The notes: a model not told the origin generated them from the letters alone. DNA of 64,000 nt from Ilex aquifolium (GCA_951799425.1 OX637394.1:33640001-33704000), one strand, 5' to 3'; shown: positions 22,344-35,488, counted from the first letter of the stretch. Numbers and translations are program-made.

Positions 22344-24749
22344 TGTAAAACCTGAAAAAATTTGAATTTTTATAAAAAAGGGCAAAACGATAACTAGTCG
22401 CTATGATACGGGTTGAAAACCTGAATTTTTCTAGAACTCGGATGATGAAACGGAACTCACTGTTAGATTCGTTTCGCAAAATTTAGTTAACCAGTCAATT
22501 TTCGTTGAATTTCGAAACAATCGAATTTTTCGCATTTTACGATGCCATCGGATGTTTCATGACCAAAATAAACTCGAACGGGTTTAAAATTTGCGAAATA
22601 TGAAAAATAATTTAAAGTTAGTTCAGATAAATATATTGAACTTAAAACGGGACGAGAATTAATTGATTCGGGACAAAATCGGATTAGGAAAAGACGGGAC
22701 GTGTGGCGCGCTGTGGGCCAAGCATCCAAGGGGTATAAAAAGGGGGAAAAAATCAGATTTTTCCTCCAATTTGGCTGCTGAATTTCGATATAGAGAAAAG
22801 AAAGAAGAGAGAGAAAATCAAGGGTTTCTTCATCTTCTTGCGATCTAGGGCTAACATTTGGTCGGATTGATTCGGGCCAAGAACTAAAGTTCATCTATTC
22901 GACGAGAGCTACATCTACGTACAAAAAATCGGGGATTTTGACGAAGTCTCAAGAACGGGATTTTTGAAAATCAAATTCTAAAGCTTGAGTTGGGTTTTCT
23001 TGGAGTTCTTATCATTCGTGTTACACTTCAAAATGTAGGGTTCTTCTCCTATCTAGGTTTATTTTCAACCTAGGGTTTTCGTATGAAATGAGTAGTATTG
23101 CTCGAGATGAAATCTTTTGTCTAAATGTATTTCTAGTGTAACTAGAGTATGAGAAATGATATAAGAATGTATAAAACCAAATTTTGCATGAATTGGGTTT
23201 TGGGTGAAATTGCTTGTTTTGGTAATTTCATGAGAAATGTGTTGATTGAGCATGCTATGTGTTTACATTTATACCTTGAAGGTGTTTGATAAAATGCCTA
23301 TATTGATTTAGCATGTTGGTTTCATTGAAAATGTTATAACATGCTTGGTGGAAATTGTGGTATGTAATTATATGCTTATGATATAATTGACATTGTGAAA
23401 ATAGTGTGTGTCATGCTACTCTCATGATATGATGAACATGACATTGGAATTGTAATTGTACATCACATTTACATAAGCACGAGAAACATCACATTTGTGG
23501 GCATGTGACATGGGTGTGGGTGTATGCATGGTTTTGATTAAACACTATTTCTGGTGGATGATGTGTGGGTTCGGAAAAGTTGGACCAAGGTTCGATTGAG
23601 TCGCACGGGTTGCATTGAAAATAAGGTCGGGGTTAGTAAGAAGGGTTAGATTATCCCTCAGGTGCAAGACTCGGTGATTTGGATACGCACTCCGTTGGTA
23701 TTGAGTACATAAAGTGTGTTGGCATATGCGGAGCCGTTGGTGGAAGTCCATAAATGCGATGTCAGTTGGGTGCCCGTTGGTGGAAGTCCATAAATACCCA
23801 CCCCAAGAAAGACCTGGAATTTATAAATGTTCATTGGATGAGAAATATCAATGACGTGGGCTGGTAATACCCGGATTCATATGCATGACATTGCATGTGT
23901 TATGGGAGCCGGTGAAGACTCGAGTTGCATTGCATGTATGAGTCTCACCTCATAACATTACATGACACTATGACATTCGTTCTTGAAATTGTATGTTCTT
24001 GGATGAATGTTTGTTTGATTGTTGAATGACATGTGAGCATTTCATATGCATCTAGGTTGGAGAGTTGCCTCTCTAGGAGATACCCTATTGAGCATGACTC
24101 ACCCTTTATGGGGACAACATTTCAGGTGCAAGACAAGCGTCGGTGGATGGCTCTCACTTGGGCTCTCATTGATGAAGAAAGTTGAGTTGTGGCTTTAAAT
24201 TATATTTTTGTAAAGCAAATGTGTAATTAATTTTTGGACATGTAATATTGTGTAAAGAATTGCAAAACGAACTCATATAAACTATATTTTGTGTAAAAAT
24301 GGATGTTATATGAGTTTGGGTGGATGTTGTATGAGATTTGGTGAGTTGGAATTGAAAAATAATTGAATTAGGGGCAAACTGACCTCTTCTACTGGTTGAA
24401 TGTTGATTATCTACCGGTAGGTCCTCTTAAATTTTCAGAAATTTAAAATAATTTTGTCAAGCTTTTGGGCCTTGAGTCCTTTTGTTAAAAGGATATAAAT
24501 GGAGTAATATTAAGGACAAATTGATGTATATTGGACCTTGGAATGATCAAGTGATTGAAATGTACACATGTTATGCGTTTGGGAGTGCCTGGTATAAGGG
24601 AGTCTCTGGCCAAACTCTGTGTTGTTTATGATCCCGGTGAAGGGGATGTTATGCCGTGGTGTCTGGTTATGTGGCATTAACGGATAGTTTCACGAGTTGA
24701 TGAGTGATTAACGGGTTGACAAAGAACTCTCGGTTTTAGGGGCGTCACA
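22344..24749 (+). repeat. 5' LTR of element 2
   Basis: 2406 bp, TGTAAAACC to GGGGCGTCACA. A TATA-like 'ggtataaaaaggg' lies at about 22734 and a pair of CTACCGGTAG-type palindromes near 24397-24421, about 330 bp before the end. The frame at 22663-22848 is a transcript-leader shadow. Confidence 0.9.
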
Positions 24750-24750
24750 G

Positions 24751-24764
24751 CTTGATATCAAAGC
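24751..24764 (+). other. Degenerate primer-binding site of element 2
   Basis: 'cttgatatcaaagc' is the expected methionine-tRNA site TTGGTATCAGAGC with two G to A changes, in line with the decay of the element. Confidence 0.65.
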
Positions 24765-25096
24765 CTAGGTTTTCGATTTACCTAGGGCTTGTGGGACATA
24801 GGTCTAGGCCATTGCATCCATTGTGCATTACATGTTATGTTCTCTAAATGCTACATGTTATGTGTTATGTGAACAATATGCATGATTGAATGTATATGGA
24901 ATGGAGACACTAGGTTTAGAGAACATAACCTTGGGGGTTGAAAAAAGAACGAATGAGACGGTTCATGGTGTAGATGTCTACTTGTGGTAGCACACGCTCT
25001 ACTAGTGAGACAAGGAGAGAAATCTCAATTATTCGACTTTGATCCCTACCTTGGGATACTAAGTTAGTGCTCTATTGCTATTTGACATGTGTGTAG

Positions 25097-26300
25097 ATGA
25101 CAAATAGCGGGAGAGGACATTGGAACGGTCGAGGAGGTGGGCAGAACAACAACCAACCGCCATCGACCTTTGATCAACAAGCCTTCATGGAGGCTTTGGG
25201 CACGATGGCTGCCACATTTTTGCAAGCCAGTGCCAATGTGTGCCAAGGAGGCTCGAGTAACCTCCAAAATTTTAAGGCACACAAGCCACCAATTTTTATG
25301 GGAGGGGAGGATCCGATGGTAGTCGACCATTGGTTCCAGTAAGTTGATAAAATCATAGAGGCTATGGAGATCACATCCGATGCCACTAAGATAAGGCTAG
25401 TTGCGTTCAAGCTTGAAGGAGAGGCCCATCTATGGTGGGATTGGGCAAAGGCCTTGAAGACCCTAGAGGCAATGATATGGGAAAAGTTTTGGGAGCTCTT
25501 CATGGGCAAGTACTTCTCATCGGCTGTTCGACAAGTGAAAGCCCGGTAATTCTTGGATTTGAAGCAAGGGACTATGACAGTGATGGAATACGTGGCTAAG
25601 TTCACCAAGTTAGCCCGTTTTTCCAATGATTATGTGGCCACAGACTTGACCAAAGTGAGGAGGTTTGAGGATGGTTTGAAATTGTCCATCCGGGAAATGA
25701 TTGTGGGCCACTGCCTACAAGATTTGGACTCAATGATCGAGACAGCTATGGCCATTGAGAGAGAGGTGGAAGACGCAAGGGGCATCCAGGAGACGGGTGC
25801 TAAGGACAAGAAGAAGGAGGGCCAATCCTTTCTTCTAGTTTGGGGAAGAAGCAAAAGACTTCTACCCCACAAGGGTATCAGGGACAGGGCCACGACTATC
25901 AAGGCCAAGACCAAGGTCAATCCTCCCAAGGCGGGAGAAATTTCAGGACTTCCTACCAGGCAGGCCAGAGGACTTGTTTCATATGCCACCAGCGGGGTCA
26001 CATGAAGCGAGATTGTCCTTGGAGGCAGGGATCCCAGAGTTATGGGACATCTCAGTCCTAATCATCGGTGGGGCACCCACATACTTATTTCACACCTCCC
26101 TACCCCACCATGGGCCAAGAAAACCAGTTTTAGTTTTAGGGTGCTTCACAGGCCCCTACTACTTCACGAGCGGGGACTTCGCAATTAGGCCAGATGGGCC
26201 AGGACATGGGCCGAGGCTGAGGACAGGGCTTATAGGAGGGACTTTAGGGACTACAGGCCGGGACTTCAGGGACCCAGGGGTGAGTCTACGTCATCACTAT
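25097..26300 (+). pseudogene. Element 2 gag, broken
   Basis: Start at 25097 with the Gly/Arg/Asn-rich N-terminus MTNSGRGHWNGRGGGQNNNQ. Capsid fragments follow in pieces separated by TAA at 25340 and 25547: QQAFMEALGTMAATFLQASA, WDWAKALKTLEA, then MDLKQGTMTVMEYVAKFTKL. The CCHC knuckle (CFICHQRGHMKRDC) lies at 25975-26016 after a Gln/Gly-rich linker in another frame. At both TAA stops element 3 has a sense codon (CAA at the first). Confidence 0.85.
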
Positions 26301-29300
26301 TCAGACTGAACTAGTGGATCAGTCGGTTATTCAGGGTACATTCTTACTCTCTCGCTTATGGGCAAGGGTATTATTTGTCCCTGGTGCATCGCATTCATTT
26401 ATTTCTGCATCATGTGTAAGAGATTTGGGCTTAGAGGTTGAGACCTTGAAAGAGCCATTGCATGTGAGTTCTCCCCTAGGAGCTAGAGTATGCTTTGATC
26501 AGATATGTCAGGGTTGTGAGCTAGAGATCTCGGGGATTCTACTCACGATGGACCTTAGGGTCATAGACATGCCGGAGTATTATGTCATCCTCAGGATGGA
26601 TTGGTTGACATCACACCGAGTTGTCATCGATTGTGATCGAAAGAGGGTCACTGCCTACACACCGGAGGGTGTTTGTTTCAAGTTTCAGGGGGAAAAACAT
26701 GATGCTCTACCCCAAGTAGTATATGAATCCTGTTGGCACAGGTAGTTGATGGGTTGGCATGCGATCCTTACACTTGAGGACGAGGTGAGACAGGAGATGG
26801 TCTACCTCGGGTAGTTTATGAGTATGCAGATGATTTTCGAGACGAGTTACCTGGATTACCTCCACATCGGGATGTGGACTTTACCATTGAGCTACACCCC
26901 GGTACATCCCCTATTTCTATGACTGCGCATATAATGGCACTTACAGAGTTGCAAAAACTCAAGGTCTAGTTGCAAGAATTGTTGGACAAGGGTTTCATTA
27001 GCCCGAGTACCTCACCTTGGGGCGCTTTGTTGTTATTTGCCAATAAGAAGGATAAGACCCTTCAGCTTTGTATAGATTACCGGTAGTTGAGTCAGATTAC
27101 TATCAAAAATAGGTACCATTTGCCGTGAATTGATGACTTTTTTGATCAACTGAGAGGGGCACAAGTTTACTCCAAGATAGATCTGGGCACGGGTTACCAT
27201 CAGTTGAGGATTAGGCAGACAGAAATCCCTAAGATGGTGTTTAGGACGCGGTATGGGCATTTTGAGTTCATAATTATGCCTTTTGGATTGACGAATGCCT
27301 CGACAGCATTCATGGATCTCATGCATAGGGTGTTCCAACCCTACTTAGAGCAGTTTGTCGTGGTCTTTGTTGATGACATCTTGATCTACTCCAAGTCTGA
27401 GGAGGAGCATGAGGGTCACTTGAGGATTTTTCTCCAGATTTTGAGAGACCACCGGTTGTACGCCAAGTTTAGCAAATGTGAATTTTGGCTGACGGATGTG
27501 AAATTTCTGGGACACGTAGTGTCGGCTTCGGGTGTATCTGTGGACCCGGAGAAAGTTATGGTAGTCATGCATTAGGAGAGGCCGAAGTCAGTTTTCGAGA
27601 TACGTAACTTCTTGGGATTGGCGGGGTATTACAAGAAGTTCATTGAAGACTTCTCCCGACTAGCTGTACCTATGACGAGATTGATAAAAAAAGAGGTCAA
27701 GTTTCAGTGGGATGACTCGTGTGAGAGGGCATTCCAAGAGTTGAAGAATAGACTTACTTTAGCTCCGATTTTGATTGTTCTGGAGAGGGGACAGAGGTAC
27801 ACAGTGTATTGTGATTCCTCCAAGGACGGACTTGGGTGTGTTTAAATGTAGTCTAGGAGGGTAGTAGCTTATGGTTTTCGGTAGTTGAAGAGCCACGAGC
27901 AGAACTACCCTACACATGACATGGAGTTGGTGGCCGTTGTCAATGCCTTGAAGGCATGACACTACTATCTATATGGAGAGCAGTTTGAGGTGTTTTTGGA
28001 CCGTAAAAGTCTGAAGTATATCTTCACGCAACGGGACCTCAATATGAGGCAGCGCAGATGGATGGAGTATTTGGTGGATTTTGACTTCACTTTGCATTAC
28101 CATCCCGGTAAGGCAAACATGGTGGCTGATGCACTCAGCCGGAAGTCATGAGGAATTTTGGCCAGTGTGGCTTCCCGGGAGTGGCAGATGCTCGAGACTG
28201 TGGGGTAGTTTGGGCTACACTACAAGGGTCGGACTTAGGTCACTTTGGGGAGTTTGGTGGCTATGCCTTCCCTACTGAGTAGGGTGATCGAGTCCCAGGG
28301 GCAGAATACAGAGATATTATCCATCAGGGACAGGGTACAGTCGGGTATAGGTGACGTGGGCTGGGCGATTCACACAGATGATAGTCTTCGGTTCAGGGGA
28401 AGGGTTGTGGTTTCTCATTCTACGGATCTAAGAAAAGAGATCATTAGGGAGTTCCATTACTCCCGTTTTGCTGTGCATCTAAGTGGCACAAAGATGTACC
28501 ATGTTCTTCGTCGCCAGTACTATTGGAGTGGGATGAAGAGGCACGTTGGAGATTTTGTTAGTCGATGTCTCATATGTCAGCAGGTCAAGGCTGAGTACCA
28601 GAGACCAGCAGGGTTGCTCCAGCCTTTGGAGGTGGCTGAGTAGAAGTGGAAGCACGTCATGATGAATTTTGTGATCCACTTGCCACAGACATCGCGGGCG
28701 CATGACGCGGTGTGGGTGATTGTGGACCAGCTTACAAAGTTGACACATTTTTTGGCAGTGCAAATGACCTTCACACTGGAGGAATTTTGCCGATTATATA
28801 TACGAGAGATAGTTCGGTTACATGAGGTGCCTGTATCTATAGTATCAGATTGGGATCCCAGGTTCATAACCCATTTTTGGGAGATTTTTTAGCGGGCCAT
28901 AGGGACACAGTTGATGATGAGCATAACTTTTTATCCCCAGACGGACGGTGAGTCAGAGAGGACTATCCAGACTCTAGAGAACATGCTACGGACATGCGTT
29001 CTTGATCTCAAGGGTAGATGGGAAGAACACTTATCCTTAGTGGAGTTCGCCTACAACAACAGTTATTAGGCGAGCATACAGATGACACCCTATGGGGCAC
29101 TTTATGGGAGGTCGTACCATTCTCTGATTTGTTGGACAGAGGTTGGAGCGAGACCCCCTACTGGTCCGAATTTTGTTAGAGACATCTCGGAGAAGATGAA
29201 CTTGATACAGAAGCGTCTTCTCATGGCTTAGAGCCGGCAGAAGAGCTACGCCGATAGACGACGGCGACCTCCGGAGTTTGAGGTTGGTGATCACGTCTTC

Positions 29301-29345
29301 TTGAAGGTGATGCCCAAGAGGGGAGTGGTCAGGTTCGGGATGAAG
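26301..29345 (+). pseudogene. Element 2 pol, many stops, integrase C-terminus deleted
   Basis: The protease triad reads VPG instead of DSG at 26377-26385, so it is catalytically dead, while SHSFISASC and YVILRMDWLTSHRVVIDC follow. Reverse transcriptase keeps FVDD at 27366-27377 but is cut by stops. RNase H and integrase (HHCC region about 28440-28600, first Asp region about 28665) are recognisable but broken by TAG codons at sites where element 3 has CAG or TGG. At about 29340 the sequence jumps from the GPY region directly to the post-chromodomain stretch 'gaaggtacattc'. About 370 bp with the chromodomain are missing compared with element 3. Confidence 0.85.
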
Positions 29346-29440
29346 GTACATTCTTGTGGTCATTAAGTGTTATATGACTTGTTACATATGCATGTGGTTG
29401 AATGTGCATGTGTGTGTAAATTTCGGGGATGAAATTTCTC

Positions 29441-29455
29441 TTAAGGGGGGGAGAA
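29441..29455 (+). other. Polypurine tract of element 2
   Basis: AAGGGGGGGAGAA directly before the 3' LTR start TGTAAAAC, preceded by the 'ttcggggatgaaattt' stretch shared with element 3. Confidence 0.85.
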
Positions 29456-31922
29456 TGTAAAACTCGAGAAAATTTAAATTTTTATGAAAAAGGGCAAAAC
29501 GGTAATTAGTCGCTATGGTACGGGTTGAAAACCCAAATTTTTCTAGAACTCGGATGACGAAATGGAGCTCACCATTGGATTTGTCTCGCGAAATCTAGTT
29601 AACCAGTCAATTTTCGTTGAATTTCGAGAAGTCAGATTTTTTGCGTTTTACGATGCGATCGGTGTCCCGTGACCAAAATAAAATTGATCGGGTTTAAAAT
29701 TTGCGAAACATGAAAAATAATTTAAATTTAGTTCAGATAAATATATTGAACTTAAAACGGGACGAGAATTAATTGATTCGGGACAAAATCAGATCAGGAA
29801 AAGACGGGACGTGTGGCGCGTTGTGGGCCAAGCATCCAAGGGGTATAAAAAAGGGAAAAAAAATCAGATTTTTCCCCCAATTTGGCTGATGAATTTCGAT
29901 AGAGAGAGAAAGGAAAGAAAAGAGAGAAAATCAAGGGTTTCTTCATCTTCTTCTTGCGATCTAGAGCCAATCTTTGGTTGGACTGCTTCGGGCCAAGAGC
30001 TAAAGTTCATCTACTCAACAAGAGCTACGTCTACGTACAAAAATTCGGAGATTTTGAAGAAGTCTCAAGAATTGAGTTGGGTTTTCTTAGAGTTCCTACC
30101 ATTCGTGTTATGCTTCAAGAGGTAGGGTTCTCCTAGCTAGGTTTATTTTCAACCTAGGGTTTCGTATAAAATGGGTATCATGACTTTAAATGAAATTTCT
30201 TGTCTAAATATATTTCTAGTGTAACTAGAATATGAGAAATGGTATAAGAATGCATAAAAACAAATTTTGCATGAATTGGGTTTTGGGTGAAATTGCTTAT
30301 TTTGGTAAATTAATGAGAAATGTGTTGATTGGACATGCTATGTGTTTACATTTATGCCTTGAAGGTATTTGATAAAATGTCTATGTTGATTTAGCAAGTT
30401 AATTTCATTGAAAATGTTATAACATGCTTGGTGGAAATTGTGGAATGTAATTATATGTTTATGATATAATTAACATTGTGAAAATGGTGTGTGATGCTAC
30501 TCTCATGATATGATGAACATGACATTGGAATTTCAATTGTACATCACTTTGCATAAGCACGGGAAGTATCACATTCGTGGGCATGTGACATGGATGTGGG
30601 TGTATGCATGATTTTGATCAAACACCATTCTTGGTAGATGATGCGTGGGCTCGAGAAAGTTGGTCCAAGGTTCGACTGAGTCGCACGGGTTGCATTGAAA
30701 ATAGAGTCGAGGTTAGAAAGAAGGGCTAGATTTTTCCTCGGGTGCAAGACTCGGTGATTTGGACACGCACTCCGTTGGTATTGAGTCTATAAAGTGTGTC
30801 AGCATATGCAGAGCCGTTGGTGGAAGTCCATAAATGCCGTGTCGGTTGGGTGCCCGTTGGTGGAAGTCCATAAATACCCACCCCAAGAAAGACCCGATAT
30901 TTATAAATGGTCATTGGATGTGAAGCATCAATGGCGGGGGCTGGGAATGCCTGAATTCATACGCATGACATTGTATGTGTTATGGGAGCCGGTGAAGGCT
31001 CGGGTTGCATTGCATGTGTGAGTCTCACCTCATAACATGGCATGACATTATGACATTCGTTCTTGAAGTTATATGTTCTTGGATGAATGTTTGTTTTATT
31101 GTTGAATGACATGTGAGCATTTCATATGCATCTAAGTTGGGGAGTAATCTCTTTAGGAGATACCTTATTGAGCATGACTCACCCTTTATGGGGACAACAT
31201 TTTAGTTGCGGGACAAACGTTGGTGGATGGCTCTCATTGATGAAGAAAGACGAGTTGTGGCTTTAAATTACATTTTTGTAAAGCAAGTGTGTAATTAGTT
31301 TTTGGACATATAATATTGTGTAAATGATTGTAAAACGAACTCATATGAACTATATTTTGTGTAAAAATGGATGCTATATGAGTTTGGGTGGATGTTGTAT
31401 GAGATTGGGTGAGTTGGAATTGAAAAAAGATTGAATTGGAGGCAAACTAGACTCTTTTACCGGTAGAACGTTGATTATCTACCGGTAGAAGCGGAGCTTT
31501 AGCCATTGGACCACATCCATCTATGCTATCTAAACAGTAACCCTTTTCTTGTTCGTTCTTCGAATGACGCTATGAGCTCTGTTACCGGTAGAACGTTGAT
31601 TATCTACCGTTAGGTCCTTTTAAATTTTCAGAAATTTAAAATAATTTTGTCAAGCTTTCGGGCCTTGAGTCCTTTTGTTCAAAGGATGTAAATTGAGTAA
31701 TATTAAGAACAAATTGATGTATATTGGACCTTTGAATGATCAAGTGATTGAAATGTACACATGTTATGCGTTTGGGAATGCCTGGTACAAGGGAGACTCT
31801 GCCCAAACTCTGTGTTGTCTATGATCTCGGTGAAGGGGATGTTATACCGTGGTGTTGGGTTATGGGCATTCACGGGTACTTCCACGGGTTGACAAAGGAT
31901 CCCCGGTTTTAGGGGCGTCACA
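29456..31922 (+). repeat. 3' LTR of element 2
   Basis: 2467 bp, colinear with 22344-24749 but carrying an extra about 115-bp segment near 31488-31605. That segment lies between two copies of a 28-bp block containing TACCGGTAGAACGTTGATTA (about 31459 and 31583). Several small indels elsewhere show the copy is not recent. Confidence 0.9.
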
Positions 31923-31927
31923 TTTTT

Positions 31928-32700
31928 AGAATCTAATTACAACAACAAAAAAAAATAGACTCGATCTTAGAATATACCTTAAAAAGTAATAATTTTTTGG
32001 GTTTCTATTGCAATTTTTGAGCCTTAAGTTGTAATTTTGTGGGGGTGAAATAATATTTTGGAGTATTCAGGATCTATCCTAATAATTTTAAGAACAATCT
32101 TAAAACTGTTAGAACCGATTATAAAAATTCCAAACAGTTGTAAACGACTATAAAAAATTGTGCAAAAAGCCTTATAAAATTGTATGGTATGGTACTATAG
32201 AATTCTCGTCATAATGGACAGAAAGATTATGGTACCGAATAATATTTAATATCGTATTGTCATGTACAAGTTTTTTGAGTTTTTTTGTTTACAAAATTTG
32301 GTGGTCATTTAAAACTTTTAGGATTGATCCCAAGTCCCAAATTATTATAATTTGACCATCAAAAAGTTAGAACTTGAACCTTAAAAATTATAATATGTCC
32401 TAAATTTTTTAGGGTCAATCTAACATTTTAGGATAGGTCTCAATTTTTTTTTGGTTATAAACAAACTTAAAAATTTATATTTAAACTCACAAAACTTAAA
32501 AAAATTAGCCGTATAATACCCAAATGTTTTTGTTCGATAATGCAGGCTTCTCCAATAACAGATGTTTGTCAAAGAAATGCTTTCATTTATTTAAAAAGGA
32601 CCGAGTGTGGAACATATCTGGTTCGTTGGCCATTGCTGATATTTGCCACCAAGTCTTTAAGAATTATTAATTATTATAGCCACAAAAATAAGGAAAAATT
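31928..32700. other. A/T-rich non-coding spacer
   Basis: I see no gene, terminal repeat or tandem array that can be supported here. The small open frames are short and without recognisable motifs. Confidence 0.4.
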
Positions 32701-33002
32701 CCATTTTGCCCCTGACAGATACAAAATTTTCAGTTTTTTTCTGAATGATTAATTTTCTCATATTGCCCCCTCAAAGAAATAAAAATGTTACAATGTAGTC
32801 TATTGTCTTATTTTCGTTTACTCGTCCGTCTATTTTGTATCAAATCAATCAATCAAGAATTACAAAATAAATGGACGACCAAATGAAACTAAGACGATGG
32901 ACCACATTACAACATTTTTATTTTTTTAAGGGAATAATATAAAAAAAAAAGTCATTCGAAAGATGAATTGAGAATTTTAGTATCTTTGAAGGGTAAAATG
33001 GG
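32701..33002. mobile_element. Foldback (long inverted repeat) MITE
   Basis: Two arms of about 140 bp (32701-32840 and 32861-33002) are inverted copies of each other around a 20-bp loop. Outer ends are CCATTTTGCCCC and GGGTAAAATGG. Matches run along the whole arm, including 'aaaaatgttacaatgtagtc' in the left arm against 'gaccacattacaacattttt' in the right. No clear target duplication was found. Long-armed foldback elements of this kind are often Mutator-derived, but that assignment is inference. A transcript would fold into a near-perfect hairpin. Confidence 0.75.
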
Positions 33003-33732
33003 ATGTACCCCAAAAATAAATTGAAGACCATCCATCCGCCATTGAAAGGCGTGTAAGTTTTGTAGTCTTGCTTCAACTCGTATGTGGCAGGTGAGCTCAG
33101 GGTAATGGGATGAGTCACCATAGACCTATATTCAATGCTTACATTACATATACAGATTTAAGAGAGCCGTTCCATTCAATGAATAAATATTCAATCTCTA
33201 TGTTAAGATTGTGATGCAATATTATCATCAAATAATAAAATACTAAATCGACAATATGTATCCCAGTTCTTTACATATGGGTACTTATTGACTTACATGA
33301 GAGAAGTGTAAGTAGTTATTGTATTATATAGAGGGTAGTTATTGATTTATGTGAAGTCCATTTACTTATTTTTTTATATATTTGATAATGATAAATTAAG
33401 CACGAGTTCGGTAGAAGAACTCCATGGCTCGGAACCGCCCTTAGCTCCTTGCTCGCCAGCATTGGCAGATCCTTAGCTATGCACACTTTGACTAATTTAA
33501 ACCTGTTGAGATATCCACGCTAGAGGGAGCTATCTTCTGTTCTATTTCCGGTGCTGCACCATTCAAATAACAGTTTAGGATCTTCTAGCGGTCCAATCTT
33601 TTGACCTATAAAAAGGCCAAGCTGGACATCATCCAAGTAAGTTGACTCTGGTCCCTTTGGTCCTCGATTTCTCTTACAGGAATACTCCCACCGGTTGCTA
33701 GTCATAATTTTGATCAGCCACCACGATGAACT
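33003..33732. other. Spacer, probably eroded LTR of the following gag relic
   Basis: This precedes a Tat-type leader, so an LTR is expected here, and the end 'ttttgatcagccaccacgatga' is a plausible LTR terminus. Its left boundary cannot be defined, and no second LTR is present in the window. Confidence 0.3.
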
Positions 33733-34255
33733 GTTTTTGGAATCAAACAGCAGGCGTCGTCTATGGCAAGTGTCATGTTTCCAATTTATATTCACAAAAC
33801 TCCAAATCTCATGACTGTCACCCGATCGAAGGAACCAACAAGGGACCAAACCCACGTTCATGAGCATCCAAGCTCTCATCCGGTGGGTCGAAGGACTACA
33901 TTGCCCCTGGAGAAGGAATAGGTGAAAGTTAGAAAGCTAGAAAAATGGTGGAGAAGCTTAAACGCCACAACCAACAAATCCTCCAACTTCTAGAAAGAGA
34001 CCAGTCTCAAACTATGGAGCATGGAGATTACAATAATAAGAATAAAGAATGAAGCCAGAACGTGGTTGTTCGACCATAAGTTAATGACCAATAGGAATGA
34101 AAGTTCTAGGAGGCAAATGAGAAGCTGGGTAATGTCATAAATACTATGATAGTCTGGATCCCAGAGGTCGTACAGGCTATAATGTAACATACAAAGTCGC
34201 CTTTCACCTAGGACGTGTCCAACTATCCATTCCAAGAGAGGTTTAAGATGTTTGT

Positions 34256-35488
34256 TGATGAGCGCGTAATATTGCATATTTAACGGCATCATTACATGCA
34301 TTTTAACTCAACTTTGCATTTAATTACTTGGAGTTACTCGAATTTATGAATAATGTTGAAATTTTGATGTTGCAGGTAATTATAGGGTAAATGATGGCTT
34401 TTGGAACCTTGTAACTAAGTGTGGATGAGTGGTGAAGAGATGAACACATTATATGAGGATTAGGAGGATTTAAAGTGAAAGAAATCAAGGAGGCTACCTA
34501 AGCTTAGGAGCAGTGTAGAGAGAGAAGTTCCAAGGAAGAAGATGAAGTGTAGAGAGAGAAAATTGGGTTTTTGCATTTCCTTCACCATTTTCATTGTAGT
34601 AAGCTTTATTTTACTTGTAATCCTTCCCTCTTTCACTTTAAACTCATTTATTTCAAGTTTTAATCAAGGTAATCAAGTTCAGCTTAATGTTCTTGTATTT
34701 CCATTTCTACATTTGGGTTTTCTCTTCAAGCTTTGTTTTTGGCTATGAATGACCTTGTTCTTGTAGTTTAAACATTTTCTTGCATTAATACAAGTTTCAT
34801 GTTCCATTTCATTACCATGTCTCTTTACATTAAGTTTGTTCTTGCTTTTTCTATGAGTAGCTAGACTTTTAGTTGGCTATTCTAAGGGGAATTTTCTCTT
34901 GGGTATGTGAAATCGACTCTCGTTCATTCTTCCTCGTAGTGTAAAGTGGTTTGCTTTGACTAGGTTGAGTGCGGACGTGGTTGTGGGCTCTTGATACACC
35001 GTAGACTTGTCATGGGGTATGCTTGTGCCTAACACATCCACATTAGTCCCTCACTTCCTACAAATCAATCAAACACCAATACACAATTAGTTGAATGAAT
35101 TGAGTCGATTTTGAATTCTCATTGGAATGACCTCTATGGATTAGCCAACCTTGCTTTCTTGCATTTTTACCAAAACACTACTCACCACAACCAAAATTCA
35201 AAAGATTTTTCAATTTTAATTTCTTTGCAAATCACCCTTCAAAGCAATTTGACCTTTCCTTCCCTTAGGAGACGACCTTGGAATACTCATTCCAAGTAAA
35301 ACATGGCATTGCAAGTCTCTTTACGCTTGGGGAGCACTTTTGCACACACACACGTTTTTGTTCATCCACACACGATTTTCTCCATTTCTTGCATTGAACC
35401 CGAGAGAGAGTGACACTTACCACTTCGTATAAGCCATATAATCTTAGTTCGGGTTCGTGTTTGGAGATTAGGGGAAACCAACCAAACA
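34256..35488 (+). mobile_element. Solo-LTR-like insertion in the gag relic
   Basis: The 1233-bp insert starts TGATGAGCGCG and ends CCAACCAAACA, so it has TG...CA ends. It is flanked by tttgt (34251-34255) and cttgt (35489-35493), a probable 5-bp duplication with one change. It interrupts the gag exactly between KM..V and IESFDGMKDP. There is no internal coding region. The 3' third holds 'ggagacgaccttggaatac', a wording common in Tat/Athila-type LTR ends. A related start (TGATGAGTATAGAATATTGCAT) appears at 46122. Confidence 0.7.

Larger units (their letters stand above)
22344..31922 (+). mobile_element. Element 2: full-length Tekay-like chromovirus, inactive
   Basis: A 9.6-kb element bounded by TTTTT duplications (22339-22343 and 31923-31927). 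Order: LTR 22344-24749, degenerate primer site, gag, protease, reverse transcriptase, RNase H, integrase with a deleted C-terminus, polypurine tract (about 29441-29455) and LTR 29456-31922. It belongs with elements 1 and 3 but is a different subfamily from element 3, since its LTR starts TGTAAAAC rather than TGTGAAAA. More than a dozen in-frame stops make it non-functional. The T-run duplication alone would be weak in A/T-rich DNA, but it coincides exactly with TG...CA ends. Confidence 0.9.

Noticed and set aside
31489..31540. Possible tRNA-like sequence in the filler of the element 2 LTR
   Set aside because: I could not build a cloverleaf with the conserved T-arm, so no tRNA is called.
33520..33879. 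119-codon minus-strand frame before the gag relic
   Set aside because: Antisense to the Tat-type leader and gag start, which explain the sequence on the plus strand.
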